Assembly (NCBI GenBank): GCA_013415695.1 | Contig: JAAEEP010000008.1 | Location: 1 to 64,000 of the forward strand | Origin: Methanomassiliicoccales archaeon | Lineage (GTDB): Archaea > Thermoplasmatota > Thermoplasmata > Methanomassiliicoccales > JAAEEP01 | Direction: 5' to 3' | Length of the DNA: 64,000 nt | Shown here: in pieces, positions 8,348-17,148 of the stretch | Layout of the letters: the number at the start of each line of letters is the position of its first letter | Numbering within the stretch: position 1 is the first letter of the stretch | Made by a program: the position numbers and the translations under genes | Notes under the pieces: generated by a model | The model's database searches: none | Seen by the model: only the letters and a program-made list of their open reading frames with translations | Told to the model about the DNA's origin: nothing

Positions 8348-10243
8348 GTGAAGGTCAGATTTCAACCCTCTGGAAGAACTGCTGATATCTTGAAAGGAGA
8401 AGAGGACCTGCTGGAAATTTCCAGAAGGGCAGGGATCGAACTCGATTCGGTTTGCGGGGGAAAGGGGACCTGCGGTCGCTGCCGCGTAATAATAAAGGGA
8501 CTGGACAGTCCATTGACCGATGATGAGGAAAAACACCTTTCCAAGGCTGACATCTCAATGGGCATGAGACTTGCCTGCCGGGTGATTCCCCAGGAGGACC
8601 TCATCGTAGAGGTACCTACAGAATTCATCAGGGAAAGATCGGTAATCCTTGAGGAGTCCATTGCAGAGAGCAAGGTAGACCCTTGCGTGAGATCGGTCGT
8701 CCTGAGTGTGGCAAAGGCATCTCTGGAAAATCAGGTGGGAGATCTAGAAAGGATCATAGCCTCGTTTCCAGAACATGAGGAGAAGCCCTCTATTATTTCC
8801 ATCGAATTATTGCGATCAATTCCCTCATTATTGAAAGCTGGAGAACCGATGAATGCTGTGACAAGAGGCAAAGAGATCCTGGACTTGAAACGCGAGGGTG
8901 ACCGCGTCCTGGGTGTTGCGGTCGACATCGGTACCACCACGGTGGTCGCGTACTTGGTAGACCTTCCTACGGGTGAGGTGCTGGCCGTGAAATCTGCCAT
9001 GAACCCCCAGATAGCCCATGGTGACGATGTCGTCTCAAGGATAACCTTCACCATGGCAAATGATAACGGCCTTCATGAGCTTCAACGGGAGATTATAGGT
9101 TGCCTCAACCAGCTCATAGAGAGCTGCACAGTCGAGGCTGGAGCCATACTTAGGGATATCCACGAAGTTGTGGTCGTCGGTAATACGGCGATGCACCACC
9201 TTTTCTTTGGTCTCAACCCCTCAAGCCTTGCCCTCTCGCCATACATTCCGGTCGTTGCTGGTTCCATTGAGGAGAGGGGCGTGAGCCTCGGAATCAATAT
9301 GGGAAGGGGATACGTCTATTCATTGCCCAACATAGCGGGTTTCGTGGGCGCAGACCATGTCGGGGCCCTATTGGCCAGCCGCATATGGGAGAGGGAGCGT
9401 CCTACACTCGTCATAGACATAGGGACCAATGGGGAAATTTCCTTGGGCAACAAGGACGGCATAATCAGCGCCTCATGCGCAGCCGGACCCGCCTTCGAAG
9501 GCGCAAGCCTGAAATGCGGCATCAGAGGAGTTCCAGGAGCTATCGACCATCTCACCATCGATGATGATGTGCATTACTCGACCATTGGCGGATTATCCCC
9601 GAAGGGCATCTGTGGCTCCGGTGCGGTGGATGCGGTATGGGAGATGTTCAAGGCCGGGGTGATCGACCAATCTGGCAGGATAATCGAGGAGCTTGACATT
9701 CCTAGAATAAGGGTTATCGATGGGCAATCGGAATTCGTCATCGCCACTGGAGAAGAGTCGGCAATGGGTGAGCCGATCGTCATCACCCAGGACGATATTG
9801 TAAGCATCCAGTATGCCAAATCGGCCCTCTATGTGGGGGCGACGCTTCTAATGGACGAGTTGGATGTGTCTACTCAAGATATCGATAAGGTCTTCCTTGC
9901 AGGTGCCTTCGGCAATTACGTATCCATAGGGAGCACACGTAACATTGGGGTCATTCCAGAAATCCCGTTGGAAAGGATCGAGAGCATTGGTAACGCTGCA
10001 GGAGCGGGAGCGAAAATCGCCCTTCTAGACAAGGCTTGCCGGGAGAGGGCAAAGGAACTCTCTAAGTGGGTGAGATACCTTGAACTCGCAGCTCATCCAG
10101 AGTTCGAGGAGAGGTTCTACGAGGCCATGTTTATTCCTCACTTCGAACCTTCCCTTTTCCCTGAGGTAGAGGCTCTGATCAGCCAAACTCGGACGCTGTC
10201 GAATCCTGCTCTTGGCCGGAATTCAGGAAGGAAAATTAATTAG
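8348..10243 (+). CDS. RACo-type reductive activator of corrinoid proteins (2Fe-2S ferredoxin + DUF4445/ASKHA)
   Basis: 631 residues. Residues 1-90 are a plant-type 2Fe-2S ferredoxin with ligands Cys36, Cys42, Cys45 and Cys77 (CGGKGTCGRC, then LAC). After a linker, residues about 200-610 form the DUF4445 ASKHA ATPase-like domain: VAVDIGTTTVVAYLVD near 197, VVGNTAMHHLF near 275, TLVIDIGTNGEISLG near 353, and VFLAGAFGNYV near 513. In acetogens and demethylating anaerobes this protein reduces inactive Co(II) corrinoid protein to Co(I) with ATP. It is not the methanogen RamA type, which carries C-terminal 4Fe-4S clusters. Start: GTG 8348. The matching corrinoid protein is encoded at 16394-17059. 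Confidence 0.9.
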   Translation: MKVRFQPSGRTADILKGEEDLLEISRRAGIELDSVCGGKGTCGRCRVIIKGLDSPLTDDEEKHLSKADISMGMRLACRVIPQEDLIVEVPTEFIRERSVILEESIAESKVDPCVRSVVLSVAKASLENQVGDLERIIASFPEHEEKPSIISIELLRSIPSLLKAGEPMNAVTRGKEILDLKREGDRVLGVAVDIGTTTVVAYLVDLPTGEVLAVKSAMNPQIAHGDDVVSRITFTMANDNGLHELQREIIGCLNQLIESCTVEAGAILRDIHEVVVVGNTAMHHLFFGLNPSSLALSPYIPVVAGSIEERGVSLGINMGRGYVYSLPNIAGFVGADHVGALLASRIWERERPTLVIDIGTNGEISLGNKDGIISASCAAGPAFEGASLKCGIRGVPGAIDHLTIDDDVHYSTIGGLSPKGICGSGAVDAVWEMFKAGVIDQSGRIIEELDIPRIRVIDGQSEFVIATGEESAMGEPIVITQDDIVSIQYAKSALYVGATLLMDELDVSTQDIDKVFLAGAFGNYVSIGSTRNIGVIPEIPLERIESIGNAAGAGAKIALLDKACRERAKELSKWVRYLELAAHPEFEERFYEAMFIPHFEPSLFPEVEALISQTRTLSNPALGRNSGRKIN

Positions 10244-10279
10244 ACATACAAGAACAAATGTCGGGCGGCAGTGGTTACT

Positions 10280-12046
10280 ATGAAGGGATACACTGGGAAG
10301 TTCCTTAGATTAAATCTAACTGATCAGACTCAAGATGAAATACCCCTCAAGAAGAAGATAGCAAGAGAATACATCGGAGGTAAGGGTTTTGGAGCTCACC
10401 TTCTTCTAACTGAACTTAAAAATGGTGTGGACCCATTGTCTCCTGATAGCATCCTGGCTTTCATGACAGGACCGCTCACTGGGACGATGGCTCCCACCTC
10501 CAATAGGTATGGCGTGTTCTTCAAGTCACCCCTGACAGGCATCTGGGGAGAGTCCTATTCCGGAGGACATCTAGCCCCCCAGATGAAAAGAGCGGGCTAC
10601 GATGGCATCATCATTTCAGGAAGGGCGAACTCACCCACCTTCATCTCAATTATCGATCGCAAGGTTCAATTCCACGATGCCAGCCATCTTTGGGGCATGA
10701 ATACACGCGAGACCGAGGATGCCGTCATGGAGCAGCTTGGACAGCCGGATGCTAAAGTAATGACCATCGGTCCAGCCGGTGAGAACATGGTGAACTTTGC
10801 CTGCATATCCAACGATTACTTCAGACAGCTGGGGCGAGCTGGTGGAGGGGCCGTAATGGGATCCAAGAACCTGAAGGCGATCGCCATCAAAGGCACTAAG
10901 AAGGTGGGTCTTGCGGACGAAGAATCATTCGCGGCCAAGGTCAAAGAGATACTAGCCAAGATACCAAAGGATGGTCCTCTTACCGTGCAAGGAACGCCTG
11001 TGATGGTCAATGCCCAGAATGCCTTAGGGACCTTTCCTACCCACTATTGGCAAAAAGGCTTTTTCGATGCACACGAAACCATCAACGCTCAGACCATGCT
11101 TAAACTCATAGTTGACAAGAACAAGGCCTGTTGGAACTGCCCGGTGAGCTGCGGAAAGCTCTCCTCCGTCAAGGAAGGCGAGTTCAAGGGCACCGTGGTG
11201 GAAGGTCCAGAGTACGAGACCATCTTCGCCTTCGGAGGTCTTTGCGAGATAGCCGACATACGAGCCGTGACCAAAGCCAATGAGATCTGCGACCTGCTTG
11301 GACTGGATACGATCACCGCCGGGAATGTCGTGGGTTTTACCATGAGGGCTAATGAGCTTGATAGATTGGAACTAGGATTTCCCATAGACTTTGGTTCGGC
11401 TGAGGATACTTTCAAACTGCTTAGGATGATCTCTTACCGTGAGGGTATTGGAGACATCCTTGCCGATGGAGTGATGCGGGCTTCTGAGTTCCTGGACCTA
11501 GAGGACATAGCAGTTCACGTCAAGGGTCTTGAACCTCCGGGATATGATCCTCGTGGCTATAACGGAATGGCCCTTTCATATGGTGTCGGAGTGAGGGGGG
11601 CAGATCATCTTCGTTCATCTGTTTTCCTACCAGAAGGAAGAGGAGTCGTGGATAGATTCGCTGTCGAAGGCAAGGGGCGTTTCGTCAAGAGATCGGAGGA
11701 CTTCCTTGCGATATTCGATTCGATGATATTATGCAATTTCGTTAGTGGGGCGTACAGCTGGGAGGACCTCACAGATCTTTACAAGTACGCCACTGGATTT
11801 GATGTGAACACTGACGAGCTGAAGCGGTGCGCTGAGAGGATCGTTAACATGGCTCGGACATTCAGCACGAGGGAGGGGATCTCAAGGAAGGATGATTACC
11901 TTCCAAACATCTTCTATGAAGTTCCATTCACCGAGGGTTCATCAAAGGCTCATGTCGTGGTGAAAGAAGATTACGACAGGATGCTAGACGAGTATTACAA
12001 GGCCAGAAACTGGTCCGAGGAAGGAATACCTCCCGAGGATTTGTGA
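10280..12046 (+). CDS. Tungsten-dependent aldehyde:ferredoxin oxidoreductase
   Basis: 588 residues, close to the usual 600. The N-terminal domain opens with MKGYTGKFLRLNL and YIGGKGFGAHLL, as in the AOR family. Iron-sulfur ligands are visible as CWNCPVSC (near 283-290), with the fourth Cys in MILCNF near 488. The tungstopterin-binding segment ICDLLGLDTITAGN is present near 335. It oxidises aldehydes to carboxylic acids and reduces ferredoxin. In peptide or organic-acid fermenters this feeds ADP-forming acyl-CoA synthetases, also encoded here. A GTG at 10271 is an alternative start adding three residues. It lies 36 bases after the RACo gene and is probably cotranscribed with it. Confidence 0.93.
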   Translation: MKGYTGKFLRLNLTDQTQDEIPLKKKIAREYIGGKGFGAHLLLTELKNGVDPLSPDSILAFMTGPLTGTMAPTSNRYGVFFKSPLTGIWGESYSGGHLAPQMKRAGYDGIIISGRANSPTFISIIDRKVQFHDASHLWGMNTRETEDAVMEQLGQPDAKVMTIGPAGENMVNFACISNDYFRQLGRAGGGAVMGSKNLKAIAIKGTKKVGLADEESFAAKVKEILAKIPKDGPLTVQGTPVMVNAQNALGTFPTHYWQKGFFDAHETINAQTMLKLIVDKNKACWNCPVSCGKLSSVKEGEFKGTVVEGPEYETIFAFGGLCEIADIRAVTKANEICDLLGLDTITAGNVVGFTMRANELDRLELGFPIDFGSAEDTFKLLRMISYREGIGDILADGVMRASEFLDLEDIAVHVKGLEPPGYDPRGYNGMALSYGVGVRGADHLRSSVFLPEGRGVVDRFAVEGKGRFVKRSEDFLAIFDSMILCNFVSGAYSWEDLTDLYKYATGFDVNTDELKRCAERIVNMARTFSTREGISRKDDYLPNIFYEVPFTEGSSKAHVVVKEDYDRMLDEYYKARNWSEEGIPPEDL

Positions 12047-12087
12047 CCTTGCAAAGAACATATTGAAGATTCAAATCCAAAGAAAAG

Positions 12088-12131
12088 GGGGCTTGAAGGT
12101 GCAAGTCCCATTCCTCACATTGTTTTCTTTT
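12088..12131 (+). terminator. Hairpin terminator after the aldehyde oxidoreductase gene
   Basis: An eight-pair stem (12088-12095 with 12102-12109, one G-U pair, loop AAGGTG) is followed by a T-rich tract ending TTTTCTTTT near 12131. The position, 40 bases after the stop codon, fits a transcription end. Confidence 0.55.
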
Positions 12132-12185
12132 ATCAACAGCTGAGCAATTCCAAATGCTGAAGCTGAATGATCAAGTCAGTATATT

Positions 12186-12210
12186 AAAAAAAGGGGGGAG
12201 GGGGGGGTCA
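12186..12210 (-). terminator. C-rich plus oligo-T terminator after the aminotransferase gene
   Basis: On the minus strand, about 20 bases past the aminotransferase stop, a run of C residues broken by one T leads directly into seven T residues. It is an oligo-T archaeal terminator candidate between convergent genes. The G-run on the plus strand could also form a quadruplex. Confidence 0.45.
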
Positions 12211-12225
12211 GCCCTGTTCCCTCAA

Positions 12226-13587
12226 TCATTTGGATTTTTCCTTGAGCTGATCCTCAAGAAGGGCCATTGCCACATCTATCTGATCGCTAGTTACATTCAG
12301 CGCAGGTATGATGCGGATGCTACTGGGACCACAGAACAGGATGAGCAGCCCCTTCTTCATAGCGTCCATGCAGATGGCGTTACGGGTCTCTGGATCCGGT
12401 TCATTCGAGTTCTTGTCCTTAACGATCTCGATGGCAGTCATGAGGCCGATTCCTCTGACATCTCCTACGATCTCGTAGTTGTCCTTCAACTCGTTGAGCT
12501 GTTTGAGCAGATAGTCGCCCTGGGTCTTGGCGTTCTCCAGCATCTTCTCTTCTTTCATGGCCTTGATAGTGGCCAGGGAAGCTGCTGAGGTGACAAGGTT
12601 TCCAGCATAGGTCGTGGCTTGGGCTCCTGGCTGCTGAATATCATACTTCTCGTTGAGTATCACGGCACTCATAGGCATTCCTGAGGCGATGCCCTTGGCA
12701 GCCACAATGACATCAGGTACGATGTCAAAGTTCTCGATCGCGAACCATTTTCCAGTACGTCCAAAGCCTGCCTGGACCTCATCGGAGACCCATAGAATAC
12801 CGTACTTCTCACAGATGTCCTTTAGTGTCCTGTGCCATCCTGGCGGAGGAACGATATAACCGCCCTCTCCCTGAATGGGCTCCACGAAGATCGAAGCTAC
12901 TTCCTCGGGTGGAATGAACTTCTGCAGATACATCTCGTCGATTATCTTTGCGCAGTAACAGTCACAGTCTGGATACTCCATCTTGTATGGGCATCTGAAG
13001 CAGTATGCAAACGGTACATGCAGAACCCCCGGCATTTCAGGGAAGAACCCCTTGCGGTACGCGTTCCTGCTGGCTGTAAGGCTCATTGCGCCGATCGACT
13101 TGCCGTGGAATGCACCTATGAATGCTATCTCCCTTGGTCTCTGGGTGGCCCATCTGGCAACCTTGATGGCGCAGTCGATTGCCCCGGCTCCGCTGCAGTT
13201 AAAATAGGTCTTCTTAGTGAAATCGCCTGGTGCGATCTTGTCGATCTCCTCAGCCAGTTCACCCTCCAGGTTCTGCGAGAGCAGAATTCCCGGGAAGTGA
13301 ATCAGTTTGGCCACTTGTTCTTGAACAGCCTTCACCACGGCGGGATGACAGTGCCCGGTATTGGTAACAGCTATTCCAGATTGGAAATCAAGATAAACGT
13401 TGTCGTCCACATCCTGGATATACACGCCCTGACCCTTCTTGGCCACAACCGGCATCACCTTGTTGGTGGTTGCCATGTACTTCTTATCCCTTTCGAGGAT
13501 CTTCTTGGCATTAGGACCAGGGGGTTCAACTTTGATGTCTATTCCCTTGAGTTCATCATTTGTCACGGAACTCCCCCTTTCAATCAC
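12226..13587 (-). CDS. Class III PLP-dependent aminotransferase (4-aminobutyrate/ornithine type)
   Basis: 453 residues with the fold type I class III pattern: NCSGAGAIDCAIKVAR, the PLP phosphate and ring region, the VSDEVQAGFGRTG motif with the cofactor-binding Asp near residue 250, and the Schiff-base Lys in AAKGIASGMP near 278. Typical reactions transfer an omega-amino group (GABA, ornithine, beta-alanine) to 2-oxoglutarate; some archaeal relatives are amino acid racemases. An insertion with four cysteines (YCFRCPYKME...CDCYC, about 170-190) resembles one seen in archaeal members and may bind metal. The gene sits just downstream of the amidohydrolase terminator, so it likely has its own promoter. 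Confidence 0.87.
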   Translation of the reverse strand: MIERGSSVTNDELKGIDIKVEPPGPNAKKILERDKKYMATTNKVMPVVAKKGQGVYIQDVDDNVYLDFQSGIAVTNTGHCHPAVVKAVQEQVAKLIHFPGILLSQNLEGELAEEIDKIAPGDFTKKTYFNCSGAGAIDCAIKVARWATQRPREIAFIGAFHGKSIGAMSLTASRNAYRKGFFPEMPGVLHVPFAYCFRCPYKMEYPDCDCYCAKIIDEMYLQKFIPPEEVASIFVEPIQGEGGYIVPPPGWHRTLKDICEKYGILWVSDEVQAGFGRTGKWFAIENFDIVPDVIVAAKGIASGMPMSAVILNEKYDIQQPGAQATTYAGNLVTSAASLATIKAMKEEKMLENAKTQGDYLLKQLNELKDNYEIVGDVRGIGLMTAIEIVKDKNSNEPDPETRNAICMDAMKKGLLILFCGPSSIRIIPALNVTSDQIDVAMALLEDQLKEKSK

Positions 13588-13642
13588 TTTTACTATGATA
13601 CTGGTTCTAAATCCTTCCCTTCAGAAAGACCGAATTCGACTG

Positions 13643-13690
13643 TCATTTCTGAAAAAAATTTTAGAAAAAGGAGGGTTTGTCCCTCCTTTT
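13643..13690 (-). terminator. Strong intrinsic-type terminator after the amidohydrolase gene
   Basis: A perfect ten-pair stem (AAAAGGAGGG at 13666-13675 with CCCTCCTTTT at 13681-13690, five-base loop) lies 10 bases beyond the amidohydrolase stop. On the minus strand it is followed by T-rich sequence with a run of seven T. This separates the methyl-transfer operon from the aminotransferase. Confidence 0.75.
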
Positions 13691-13699
13691 AAAGGTTGT

Positions 13700-15316
13700 T
13701 CACTTCTCGTAGACTATCTCGCCGCCAACCATTGTCCACAGGGCACTGATGTCCTTGATGGCATCCGGTTCCACTGCGAAGGGGTCATCCGAGATCATTA
13801 CCAGGTCGGCAAATTTGCCCACCTCGATGCTCCCCTTGACATCCTCCTCACCAGTGGCATACGCTCCCTCGATGGTAACCATCTTGAACGCGGTCTCCAC
13901 AGAGAGCTTCTGGTCAGGTCTCCATCCATCGGGCGGATTCCCATCCGGATCCTTCCTGGTCACGGCAGCATAGACGTTCATGAGCGGGTTCATGGTCTCG
14001 ATGGGCGCGTCGGTACCAGAGGCCATGTGGATTCCCGCGTCATCCAGCCGCTTCCAGGCGTGAGAGTACTGCACCCTCTCGGGCCCTACAAGCCTTGGTG
14101 CCCAGTACTGGCCCTTCATGCCGAAAACGGGCTGTATGGACGCGACTATGGCAAGATCCTTGTACTTCTTTATGAGGTCTTCTCCAAGGATCAAGCAGTG
14201 GCTGATCTTGTACCTGGGGTCGACTGGATGAAGCTCTTCATCGACCTTCTTGAAAACATCGAGGACGACCTCGTTGGCCCCGTCGCCCAAAGCGTGAATG
14301 TCTACCCGGATACCGTTCTTGTAGGCCTTGTATACGATCTCCTTCAAGAACTCCGGGGTGTGCCTCATGATACCTTTGGTGCTTGGATCATCAGCGTATG
14401 GTTCTCTCAGGGCTCCAGTCCTGCTACTAAGTGAGCCGTCCAGGATGAGCTTGATGCCGTTGAAACGGACCTTATTGTTGCCGAAACCGCTCTCGATACC
14501 GAGGTTCACCAGCTCGTCGAGAAGTTCGAATGCGATCTGGAAGTTCACCCTCGGAGGTAGCTTTCCCTCACGATCCAGTTGCTGGTATGCCTTGACCTGA
14601 GCGTCACCAACGAGAACATCCATTATGGAGGTTAGGCCCCAGGTTACGGCATCATCAACGGCCAGTTTCAGTGCATCCTTGCTCTGCTCAAAGGTGAAGA
14701 GACCAGCGCCTGTCTCCAGGAAGCCTGGCGCGATGAGATTGATGGAATTCTCCAGAAGAACACCGGTCGGCTCCCCCTTCTCATTCTTAACGATCTCTCC
14801 ACCCGGCGGAGCTGGTGTGTTTTTCGTTATTCCCTTCTCCTTCATAAGAGCCGTGTTAATGAGATAGATGTGCGCGTTGTAATGTATTAGGAAACATGGG
14901 TTGTCAGGAGCTACCTCATCAACCTCCCACCTTGTCGGGAAGCGCTTCTCCTCCATGTTCTCCTGGTTCCAGCCGAAGCCGAGGATCATCTTTCCCTTGG
15001 GAGTCTCCTTGACCTTCTCCTTCACCCTCTCCAGGAATTCGGGGATGCTTTTCACGTCCATGAGTTTCACGCCGCCTGCGAAGTGTCCGTAGAGTAAGGG
15101 GTGCATGTGAGAGTCACAGAATCCTGGGACTACCGGCTTACCCCCTGCATCGATGATCTTCGTATGTTTGCAGGTCGACTTCTTTATCTCGTCATTAGTG
15201 CCCACAGCGGCGATCTTGTCACCGATGATCCCCACCGCCTCAGCACGACTCATCCTGCTGTCGACGGTGATGACATTGGCGTTGATCACTGCCACGTCCA
15301 ATCCTAATTCACACAT
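13700..15316 (-). CDS. YtcJ-like metal-dependent amidohydrolase
   Basis: 538 residues, typical of the amidohydrolase 3 / YtcJ group. The N-terminal beta sandwich carries VINANVITVD, then VPGFCDSHMHPLLYG with the HxH metal motif near 65-70. Later metal or catalytic residues lie in RVDIHALGDGAN and SGTDAPIETMNP. C-terminal KFADLVMISDDP closes the composite sandwich domain. The enzymes hydrolyse amides or related C-N bonds; the substrate is not clear from sequence. GTG at 15325 is possible, but ATG 15316 has GAGGTG at the right distance. It follows the upstream UroD-family methyltransferase by about 10 bases or fewer, so it is part of that operon. This hints that the methylated substrate or its demethylated product is an amide. 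Confidence 0.85.
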   Translation of the reverse strand: MCELGLDVAVINANVITVDSRMSRAEAVGIIGDKIAAVGTNDEIKKSTCKHTKIIDAGGKPVVPGFCDSHMHPLLYGHFAGGVKLMDVKSIPEFLERVKEKVKETPKGKMILGFGWNQENMEEKRFPTRWEVDEVAPDNPCFLIHYNAHIYLINTALMKEKGITKNTPAPPGGEIVKNEKGEPTGVLLENSINLIAPGFLETGAGLFTFEQSKDALKLAVDDAVTWGLTSIMDVLVGDAQVKAYQQLDREGKLPPRVNFQIAFELLDELVNLGIESGFGNNKVRFNGIKLILDGSLSSRTGALREPYADDPSTKGIMRHTPEFLKEIVYKAYKNGIRVDIHALGDGANEVVLDVFKKVDEELHPVDPRYKISHCLILGEDLIKKYKDLAIVASIQPVFGMKGQYWAPRLVGPERVQYSHAWKRLDDAGIHMASGTDAPIETMNPLMNVYAAVTRKDPDGNPPDGWRPDQKLSVETAFKMVTIEGAYATGEEDVKGSIEVGKFADLVMISDDPFAVEPDAIKDISALWTMVGGEIVYEK

Positions 15317-15326
15317 TTTACTCACC

Positions 15327-16376
15327 TCAACCTTTCCAAACGCCGTACTTATGGGCCGCCTTCACGGACACACTTATCCGATCGAAGGAATTCTGAGGAG
15401 AAATCTCGCATCCAGGAGCAAGGATGAATCCTGTCCCATCAGCAAATCCATTCTCAATGGCGTCCTTGGTTTGGATTTCTATCTCCTCTTCAGTTCCGTA
15501 GAGGAGTTCATTGGTCTGATCAAGACCTCCGACTAGGCACACCCTGGTCCCATAAGCCTCCTTAGATTCTGCGATGTTCAGGTTGCTACCTCTGTCCCAC
15601 CAGTTGATCCCATTGGCATTTGGGTAGTCAGCCAGCAGCTCGAACATTGGCTCGACACCACATACATGGAGTATGTTCTTTCCATCCTGCTTCTTGAGGG
15701 CCTTCAGAACCTTGTGGTCATAATGGGCTCCAAATTCTCGATATTGATCGATGGTTGTGATCTCCGCGCTAGCTCGAGTCGGTGCGAACAGTGCGCCATC
15801 GGCGCCCGCGGCTATGATCTCGTCAATGTATGCTATCGTTGTCTCTGTAATGGTCTTGAGTCCTTTGTGAAGCAGATCTGGATAGAGCAGGATGTCGATC
15901 ATAACCTCTTCCATGGCCCTCACATGAGTTGCGGAGGTCAAAGGACAGGGGACATAGGGCATAATGGAGATTCCTGGAAGTTCTTTCCGGATGTACTTGA
16001 CGGCGTCTATGGTGACATGCATCCTTCCATCCTTAAGGGGGTCAATGACCTCCATTGTCTCCCACTGCTCTGGCTCTAGTATTGAGAACTCACCGAGCAT
16101 TGGCGTAAGTCCTTCCTTGTACAGCATCTTGACTCCCCATCCCTCAGCCATCTGACCCACATCTGAAGTTGGGTGGAGAAGATCTATTCCAGTGGCCTTC
16201 TGGAAGGCCACCTGGCCTTTGCCCATCTTCTCGCCATCTGCTGAGTATTCCTGGGTGCTGTAACCCCCGGCCTTTGCACCTATTGTCCAGCCCATTGCCG
16301 AGACTGGGACACGATCCATAGACTCATGGTTAAGTGCGGCATGTACCCTCTCAAGAGAGCTCATTTCGTTTGACAT
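15327..16376 (-). CDS. UroD-family corrinoid:acceptor methyltransferase (MtaA/MtbA-like), copy 2
   Basis: 349 residues with the uroporphyrinogen decarboxylase TIM-barrel fold. It carries the zinc motif of methyltransferases, HVCG near residue 235 and APGCE near 322, rather than the decarboxylase active site. Such proteins move methyl groups between a corrinoid protein and a thiol, or between a substrate and the corrinoid; several acetogen O-demethylases are in this family. The corrinoid protein gene is 17 bases upstream and a second UroD-family gene lies beyond it. That suggests one acts on the methylated substrate and one on the acceptor. No MttB- or MtmB-type gene is in the window. Confidence 0.87.
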   Translation of the reverse strand: MSNEMSSLERVHAALNHESMDRVPVSAMGWTIGAKAGGYSTQEYSADGEKMGKGQVAFQKATGIDLLHPTSDVGQMAEGWGVKMLYKEGLTPMLGEFSILEPEQWETMEVIDPLKDGRMHVTIDAVKYIRKELPGISIMPYVPCPLTSATHVRAMEEVMIDILLYPDLLHKGLKTITETTIAYIDEIIAAGADGALFAPTRASAEITTIDQYREFGAHYDHKVLKALKKQDGKNILHVCGVEPMFELLADYPNANGINWWDRGSNLNIAESKEAYGTRVCLVGGLDQTNELLYGTEEEIEIQTKDAIENGFADGTGFILAPGCEISPQNSFDRISVSVKAAHKYGVWKG

Positions 16377-16393
16377 GGGATAGATTCCCCTGA

Positions 16394-17059
16394 TTATGCG
16401 GCCCTATCTTCCTTCGAGGCCAGGTAGGAAGTCTCTCCTTTCTTGAGGGTCTGGGCGGTCTTGACGGCCAAGATGGCGTCACTTGCATAGCCCTCTGCAC
16501 CGATCTTCTTGGCGAAGGTGGTGGTTATTGGAGCCCCTCCAACCATGTACTTCACGTCGGGCCTGAGGCCCGCTGCTTCCATCTTCTCGCGGATCAGCTG
16601 CAGTTCTGGCATGGTTGCGGTGAGGAGGGTACCTGCACCCACTATGTCCGCTCCGATCTCCTTCGCGGCCTCGATGAACTTGTCGAGGGGGACGTCCTTT
16701 CCGAGGTCCTTGACCTGGAAACCATATACCTGCAGCATTCCCACTACGAGATTCTTTCCAATATCGTGAATGTCGTTCTGAACTACGCCCATTACTACCT
16801 TTCCGGATTCGGCCACTGTGTCCTTCACATATGGTTCGAGAATCTTCTTGAACGAATGGGTGGCCAATATCAGTTGAGGAAGGGCAATAACCCTTTCCCT
16901 GTACTGGTGACCCACGAAGTTCATGGCCTCGATAAGGACTATCCCGATCTCGGTGCTCTTCACTCCTGCATCATAGAGATCCGTTCCCAACTGAACAGCC
17001 TCCTTGGCCTTACCGTTGACTACTGTATCGTAGATACTCTTCTTCTGAGATTCATCCAT
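16394..17059 (-). CDS. Corrinoid (B12-binding) methyl-carrier protein, MtbC/MtaC-like
   Basis: 221 residues. The N-terminal four-helix cap domain (about 1-85) is followed by a B12-binding Rossmann domain. The cobalt-ligating His98 is in NDIHDIGKN, and the later GG of the corrinoid tail site is in YMVGGAPIT. The middle SxL position reads GTLLT instead of the more common S-x-L-L-T, so the usual serine is replaced by glycine. The protein shuttles the methyl group between the two flanking UroD-family methyltransferases and would be kept active by the RACo protein at 8348. It has an AAGGAGGT-type ribosome binding site. Transcribed with both methyltransferases and the amidohydrolase. Confidence 0.92.
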   Translation of the reverse strand: MDESQKKSIYDTVVNGKAKEAVQLGTDLYDAGVKSTEIGIVLIEAMNFVGHQYRERVIALPQLILATHSFKKILEPYVKDTVAESGKVVMGVVQNDIHDIGKNLVVGMLQVYGFQVKDLGKDVPLDKFIEAAKEIGADIVGAGTLLTATMPELQLIREKMEAAGLRPDVKYMVGGAPITTTFAKKIGAEGYASDAILAVKTAQTLKKGETSYLASKEDRAA

Positions 17060-17148
17060 TCGGTTTACCTCCTTGAATCATGATTATGAGTAGCCCATAC
17101 TCCCCGTAATAAAAGGAAAAGATTTGAGAATGGAACTGTGTCCAATTC

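Noticed and set aside
12081-12112. tRNA-like or T-arm-like sequence after the AOR gene
   Set aside because: The hairpin lacks the T-loop consensus, and no acceptor, D or anticodon arms can be drawn; it fits a terminator.
12832-13692. 286-codon open frame on the plus strand
   Set aside because: It is antisense to the class III aminotransferase and shows no family signature; it is a codon-bias shadow.
13439-14434. 331-codon open frame on the plus strand
   Set aside because: It runs antisense to the aminotransferase start and the amidohydrolase gene, both with clear catalytic motifs. The translated sequence has no domain and no ribosome binding site.
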